From assembly GCA_964580655.1 (NCBI GenBank), contig CAZOMR010000116.1, forward strand, positions 1 to 10,059: DNA of 10,059 nucleotides, written 5' to 3'. The notes under the pieces were generated by a model. That model ran no database searches. It was not told the DNA's origin and was given only the letters and a program-made list of their open reading frames with translations. The DNA comes from CAZOMR01 sp964580655. GTDB lineage: Bacteria > RBG-13-61-14 > CAZOMR01. The position numbers and the translations under genes are program-made. Shown here in pieces: positions 6,388-10,059 of this stretch. Positions within the stretch are counted from its first letter, which is position 1. Each line of letters begins with the position of its first letter.

Positions 6388-8097
6388 ATGAGAGAATTTT
6401 TGAAAAAAGGCAAATGGGCGGTTCTTGTCTTTGTGAGCGCAGGACTGCTGTTTGCTGGATGTATGGGGACCGAGTCATCCTCGTCTTCAGATGATGATAA
6501 TGCACTCCCCATACCAGTAGGCGAAAACGCTTTCCTCGTCCAGGTGGACCCGAAAGAGGCGGACGCTGAAATCACCCCGTTAACACAGGGCGGTGCCACA
6601 GCCAGTTTCGATGGGCATCCCGTGCACATGTACACAGAGGGCGGGGCATGCTCCTGGGATGGCGCCAAGCTTACCTGTGACATCACCCTGGAGAACCTGG
6701 ACCCGACTCACATTTTGGGCCCTGCAAGAGCCGTGACCACTGACTGCACAAGCACTAATGCCACGCTCGCCACAGCGGATTACCCCGCCCCGGGCGAGAA
6801 CCTTATGTCCGACGCTGGCATGTGCTACGCGGAAAACGGCAAGGATTCCGGTGCGACCCCGACCGTGGAGGGCGGTTCGACCTTTTCCATCGAGGGTCTG
6901 CCATTTGCGATCACGTTCCTCGGTGCTAACGGCGGCTCTCAGACCGAGACATGGGAATTCACGAATGAGACCGCTTTGTATCAGTTCATCATCTGGTTGA
7001 CAGGAGGGGCAGTCGGAGACAGTGAGTGGTATCCGGAGAATCCATACGACGGAGACCCCCGGTATGACTTCACAAATTACACCACCCATGTCATCAAATT
7101 CTATGGACATGATAATCTGCATCCTGCTTACTGTATGATGGGGACCAAGAACAAGAAAGGGTGGCAAACAGGAACACCGTGGTGCTCCTCGGAAGTCCAG
7201 GATGTCAAAAACGGAGATACCATCTGGCTCAACTTGATGGGCGAATATGCTGACAGGATCGAACAAGAGCATTTTGATGTATGGAGCGTCTACGACAACA
7301 ACGCGAATGGAGGCCCCACCGGTGAAGATTACGAGTACTATGTTGAAAACAGCATAGAAGTTATTTACGATCCTACTGTCCTTTCGCATCCAGGGCTCTC
7401 GCCCGATCGTACGCCCTGTGTTTCGAACGCAGGCGAATATAATTGCGCGCAGACTCCTGAGCATTACCAAATCAACGCCTTCGCAGTGGATTTTTCCTAT
7501 GTCATCTATCCCGACAACAGGATCGTCACAGCTCAATCCCGGGCCGTGAATACTTTTGCTTTCGCTTATTATCACTATGTTTACACCTTGACCGGCCAGG
7601 CAAAAAGGCTTTGGTCCGGTGGACCAGGTGCAGACTTGCCCAAGGAAGTCGGCGAGGAAGGCATGATGCACTGGGATGATGCTAGTCTCAAAATGGTTCC
7701 CGACGGGGTTGATTCGGATGTGGACTTCTGGTTCTCCAGGGTCAAAATGACCGTGATAGGCAACTCCGGCGATTACACCACGGTCAAGCTCGGTCAAAGA
7801 GCAAACGCCAACTGGGTGTTTAACCATTCCAACGGCACAGCGGCTGGAGGCTATACCAGGGATGAGGACATCAGAGGCTTAGGCGCTACCGGATGGTGCT
7901 ATGATGATGGGGGCCTGGGCTATCCCGCGTGTAATACCAGCCAGACCTGTGCGGACCAGGTTCATATTTTCTTCGGAAGTGAATTGGGAAACTGCAATCT
8001 TCCACCGGCACGGGGATACGGCCGGGCAGATTGCGCCGCAGGAGCCGGTCTGTGCGGAGGAAAGCAGGAGTGGAGTACACACATCAAGGTGCAATAG
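6388..8097 (+). CDS. Unrecognised cysteine-rich lipoprotein
   Basis: A 569-residue predicted lipoprotein of unknown function. A basic N-terminus (MREFLKKGKW) and hydrophobic core end in the lipobox LFAGC with C25 as the lipidated cysteine. A flexible SSSSSDDDN linker (30-38) follows. The mature part is rich in Asp, Gly, Thr and aromatics and has 14 further cysteines (88, 97, 120, 146, 249, 266, 344, 353, 504, 515, 521, 536, 549, 556), an even number that suggests extracytoplasmic disulfides; several sit as close pairs. I recognise no domain, internal repeat or catalytic motif. The ATG at 6388 is preferred to the one at 6379 because AAAGGAG (6371-6377) is too close to the latter. It lies between the pqqD-like gene and the small peptide, so it may be anchor, receptor or substrate for that peptide, but this is inference only. 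Confidence 0.88.
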   Translation: MREFLKKGKWAVLVFVSAGLLFAGCMGTESSSSSDDDNALPIPVGENAFLVQVDPKEADAEITPLTQGGATASFDGHPVHMYTEGGACSWDGAKLTCDITLENLDPTHILGPARAVTTDCTSTNATLATADYPAPGENLMSDAGMCYAENGKDSGATPTVEGGSTFSIEGLPFAITFLGANGGSQTETWEFTNETALYQFIIWLTGGAVGDSEWYPENPYDGDPRYDFTNYTTHVIKFYGHDNLHPAYCMMGTKNKKGWQTGTPWCSSEVQDVKNGDTIWLNLMGEYADRIEQEHFDVWSVYDNNANGGPTGEDYEYYVENSIEVIYDPTVLSHPGLSPDRTPCVSNAGEYNCAQTPEHYQINAFAVDFSYVIYPDNRIVTAQSRAVNTFAFAYYHYVYTLTGQAKRLWSGGPGADLPKEVGEEGMMHWDDASLKMVPDGVDSDVDFWFSRVKMTVIGNSGDYTTVKLGQRANANWVFNHSNGTAAGGYTRDEDIRGLGATGWCYDDGGLGYPACNTSQTCADQVHIFFGSELGNCNLPPARGYGRADCAAGAGLCGGKQEWSTHIKVQ

Positions 8098-8113
8098 CAA
8101 TAACTCGTTCAAG

Positions 8114-8144
8114 CCTTGGGAGGGGTGCTTGCGCCTCTCCAGGG
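8114..8144 (+). promoter_or_regulatory. Intercistronic hairpin before the small peptide
   Basis: CCTTGGGAGGG (8114-8124) pairs with CCTCTCCAGGG (8134-8144) over 11 positions, counting G-T pairs and one A-C mismatch, with a 9-base loop. No T-run follows, so it should not terminate transcription fully. Between a long lipoprotein gene and a peptide gene with a strong ribosome site, it could protect the downstream mRNA and raise peptide output. Confidence 0.4.
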
Positions 8145-8174
8145 GAGCCATAGAGAGGAGGAAAGGAGACGCTG

Positions 8175-8306
8175 ATGAAAAGAAAAGAAAAAAAGAAATA
8201 TACGAAACCGGAGGTCAAAAGGAACGAGCCGTTGCTTAATATCACCTTTGCATCAGCTCCGATTCCTGGAACCGGCGGATCGCCCGGGAGTGCTACAACT
8301 GTGTGA
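8175..8306 (+). CDS. Small peptide, candidate RiPP precursor
   Basis: A 43-residue ORF with a strong ribosome site (AAAGGAG at 8162-8168, 6 bases before the ATG). The first half is strongly basic (MKRKEKKKYTKPEVKRNEP) and contains Y9-x-x-P12-x-V14 followed by E18-P19-L20, the type of leader motif bound by PqqD-like recognition elements. A short hydrophobic stretch (LLNITFA) then leads to a tail of small residues, PGTGGSPGSATTV (31-43). There is no Cys, and no Asp or Glu after E18, so lanthipeptide-, sactipeptide- or classical lasso-type chemistry in the tail is unlikely. The gene ends 17 bases before a strong terminator. The precursor role is inferred from the leader motif plus the pqqD-like gene in the same unit; the modification, if any, is unknown. 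Confidence 0.65.
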   Translation: MKRKEKKKYTKPEVKRNEPLLNITFASAPIPGTGGSPGSATTV

Positions 8307-8323
8307 GAAATATCTGTCTATTG

Positions 8324-8361
8324 AAAAGAGGGCGGCTTTAAAGAGTCGCCCTCTTTTATTT
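8324..8361 (+). terminator. Strong intrinsic terminator
   Basis: AAAAGAGGGCGGCT (8324-8337) pairs with AGTCGCCCTCTTTT (8344-8357) over 14 positions with one G-T pair and a 6-base loop. The end of the stem supplies TTTT, which continues as ATTT. It closes the unit that begins at the sigma-54 promoter and precedes the CapA-like gene, which must depend on read-through or a promoter I did not find. Confidence 0.9.
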
Positions 8362-8396
8362 CTCCTTAAACCCATATTCGGCAATTGAGAAAAAAT

Positions 8397-9749
8397 ATGA
8401 ACAAAATATGCCTGGCAATAATATGGATTATATTGGCGCCTCTCTGCCTGGCCGCTGTAACTCACCCCGACCAGACCCCCTGCAAATCCTACGGACCTGG
8501 AGGAGACGAGCATGGTCCCCGTGGATGGCACATGGATTCAGTGGGCGACCTGGAGAATGATCCTCCCTATTACCCCATTTACTGGATTTACAAGTGGCTC
8601 TTTCCAATCACGGACGCGGACTGCCGGATCAAGGAATTCTTCAAGGGCCAGGACCTCTGTTTCGGCCAGGACTTGCCCGGACAGCAAGGCCCGGTAACCA
8701 GGGTCCGGCTGGCCGCAGTCGGAGACATGATGGTCAAAAAGCACCTGAACCCGCAAACAGCCCGGCATCTCTTTGACGATGTCCGCGACCAGCTTTACCT
8801 GCCGGACATCTCCTTCGGCAACTTGGAGAGCCCTGTAGACCCATCCAGAAAAATCGGATCATTCCCCGCATACAATGCCACTCCGGATCAGGTGCGGCTT
8901 TACAAGGATGCCGGCTTTGATGTCTTCTCAACAGCCAACAACCATGTGCTCGACCAGAAGGAATCCGGACTAATCGCCACACTTGAATTCCTGGATCAAG
9001 AAAAAATCTCGCATGTGGGATCATCACGATCCATTGAGGAACGAGATGAAAAATTCCCTGTACTTGAAGCTAAAGGCATCCGCATAGCTTTCCTCGCTTA
9101 TACCTTCAGCACAAACGGCCGAAAGCTCTCTTCCGGACATGAATTCATGGTCAACCTCATTCCCTTCAACATCATTGGAGAACAACCGGACATCTCCCTG
9201 ATACAAAAACACATCCGCACCGCCAGAGACCGGGGTGCGCACCTGGTCATTGTATCATTGCACTGGAACATGGAGTATGAGTTCTTTCCTCCAGAACGGA
9301 TCATTGTCCTCGGACACAAGATAGCGGACTCCGGCGCAGACATCATCCTGGGACATCATCCACATGTCCTTCAGCCCCTGGAAAAATATGTTCCATCCAG
9401 AAGCGAGGCCGGACCAGCAGTCCCGGAAGTGCTCATCGCATACTCGCTCGGCAATATCATCCCGGATGCATACCAGCTCGAATGTCAGACCAGCATCATC
9501 CTCAATGTGGAATTCTCACGAGCACTCGTGCACGGCTGTGAAAAATTCTGGATCAGCCGAGTAAGCTGGACACCAGTCTGGTGGTATGGCCGGGCTATTC
9601 CCGGATCGCGCGACTATCGCATCATCAACATAGAAAAGGCGCTTTCCCACGAGTCCGATCCATCGGCCTACCCTTTTCTGAAAAAACGGCAACTCCGCAA
9701 ACTGCATCAAGCGCAGAACATCCTGCATGACCTCTTTGAGCCCAGGTAA
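8397..9749 (+). CDS. CapA-family metallophosphatase, secreted
   Basis: A 450-residue protein of the CapA (PGA_cap) family, a calcineurin-like metallophosphatase fold named for poly-gamma-glutamate capsule systems; most members have unproven functions. Residues 1-20 are a signal peptide (MNKICLAIIWIILAPLCLAA), so it acts outside the cytoplasmic membrane. Metal-site motifs are all present: AVGDM (107-111), GNLESP (141-146), TANNHVLD (179-186), SLHWNMEYE (287-295), GHHPHVLQPLE (319-329) and YSLGN (349-353). Between the signal peptide and the domain lie about 80 extra residues with C29, C76 and C88, rich in Pro, Gly, Tyr and Trp, which I do not recognise. The ATG at 8397 with GAGA upstream is preferred to the TTG at 8385. 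No capB or capC is present, so capsule synthesis is not implied. It sits 36 bases after the terminator of the peptide unit. Confidence 0.9.
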   Translation: MNKICLAIIWIILAPLCLAAVTHPDQTPCKSYGPGGDEHGPRGWHMDSVGDLENDPPYYPIYWIYKWLFPITDADCRIKEFFKGQDLCFGQDLPGQQGPVTRVRLAAVGDMMVKKHLNPQTARHLFDDVRDQLYLPDISFGNLESPVDPSRKIGSFPAYNATPDQVRLYKDAGFDVFSTANNHVLDQKESGLIATLEFLDQEKISHVGSSRSIEERDEKFPVLEAKGIRIAFLAYTFSTNGRKLSSGHEFMVNLIPFNIIGEQPDISLIQKHIRTARDRGAHLVIVSLHWNMEYEFFPPERIIVLGHKIADSGADIILGHHPHVLQPLEKYVPSRSEAGPAVPEVLIAYSLGNIIPDAYQLECQTSIILNVEFSRALVHGCEKFWISRVSWTPVWWYGRAIPGSRDYRIINIEKALSHESDPSAYPFLKKRQLRKLHQAQNILHDLFEPR

Positions 9750-9756
9750 TAATTAC

Positions 9757-9956
9757 TCACCGCAAAGACGCAAAGGACGCAAAGAGAATTTTATTTTAAC
9801 ACACGCCCACCCTTGCTTTCGCAATGGCGGGTTACATCGGCATCGTGTCCTCCAGATACTTCGGACATTGCTCTTTTACTTTATATTTTCTTCTCTGCGC
9901 TCTTTGCGTCTCCTTCGGATCTGTAGGACCCAACGGGTCTGGAGGATCTGCGGTGA
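9757..9956. repeat. MITE-like palindromic repeat element
   Basis: A 200-base element without a gene. It begins TCACCGCA (9757-9764) and ends with the exact reverse complement TGCGGTGA (9949-9956). The inner arms also match: AGACGCAAAG followed by GACGCAAAGAGAA on the left corresponds, reversed, to 9890-9912 on the right with a few changes. The right arm is split by a 35-base insertion (9914-9948) that holds its own hairpin (GACCC 9927-9931, GGGTC 9935-9939). A further hairpin lies inside (9806-9831, loop 9817-9820). CACCGCA..GACGCAAAG repeats are, from general knowledge, dispersed in many bacterial genomes. No transposase is present, so it would move only in trans. Confidence 0.7.
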
Positions 9957-10059
9957 ATTTATTTCTCCCTCAACTGTAAGATCTCAGGACATTCCCCGAA
10001 AATTACCCTGATTCTTCTGTAAATCAAATGGGTGTAAGGATTTTTTGATTTCAACAAGT
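9957..10059. other. Non-coding right end of the window
   Basis: No gene is visible. An 8-base perfect inverted repeat, AAATCAAA (10021-10028) and TTTGATTT (10044-10051), has a 15-base loop. It is AT-rich and cut close to the window edge; it could be a weak terminator or chance. Confidence 0.3.

Noticed and set aside
6580..7827. A 415-codon open frame on the minus strand opposite the lipoprotein gene
   Set aside because: It is a shadow: the + strand frame has a lipobox and a ribosome site, while the minus frame has no recognisable motif or ribosome site and is explained by the codon use of the opposite gene.
8175..8306. Assignment of the small peptide as a lasso peptide precursor
   Set aside because: The leader motif would fit, but the tail has no Asp or Glu to close a lasso ring and no cyclase or protease genes are present.

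Overview
The window looks like a piece of chromosome from a strict or mostly anaerobic Gram-negative bacterium, plausibly a deltaproteobacterium or relative. This rests on three things: the rubrerythrin / desulfoferrodoxin / rubredoxin set typical of anaerobes, a good sigma-54 (-24/-12) promoter, and a lipoprotein with a clean lipobox. Taxonomy is inference. There are no rRNA, tRNA, CRISPR or transposase genes.

Layout. Positions 1-926 hold a possible tail of an upstream gene and a complete TIGR02757/DUF2400 protein. Positions about 887-2742 are an oxygen-defence cluster on the + strand: a possible 39-residue ORF, two tandem rubrerythrins, a two-iron superoxide reductase (desulfoferrodoxin) and a 53-residue rubredoxin. 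The enzymes fit together: the reductase turns superoxide into peroxide, the rubrerythrins reduce peroxide, and rubredoxin carries the electrons. Positions 2780-5562 hold two minus-strand genes, a methyl-accepting chemotaxis protein and a CysM-type cysteine synthase, each with its own candidate promoter.

After an AT-rich intergenic stretch (5563-5996) comes the most interesting part. A sigma-54-type promoter (5957-5973) lies just before a free-standing PqqD-like protein, the fold that binds leader peptides of ribosomally made, modified peptides (RiPPs). It is followed by an unrecognised 569-residue cysteine-rich lipoprotein and a 43-residue peptide with a basic leader, a Y-x-x-P motif and a Gly/Ser/Thr/Pro tail. 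A strong intrinsic terminator closes the unit at 8324-8361. I read this as a three-gene RiPP-like operon, with promoter at one end and terminator at the other, that carries no modifying enzyme. A secreted CapA-type metallophosphatase follows at once on the same strand.

The last 310 bases hold no gene but contain a repeat element with CACCGCA-type terminal inverted repeats, internal hairpins and a 35-base insertion in its right arm.
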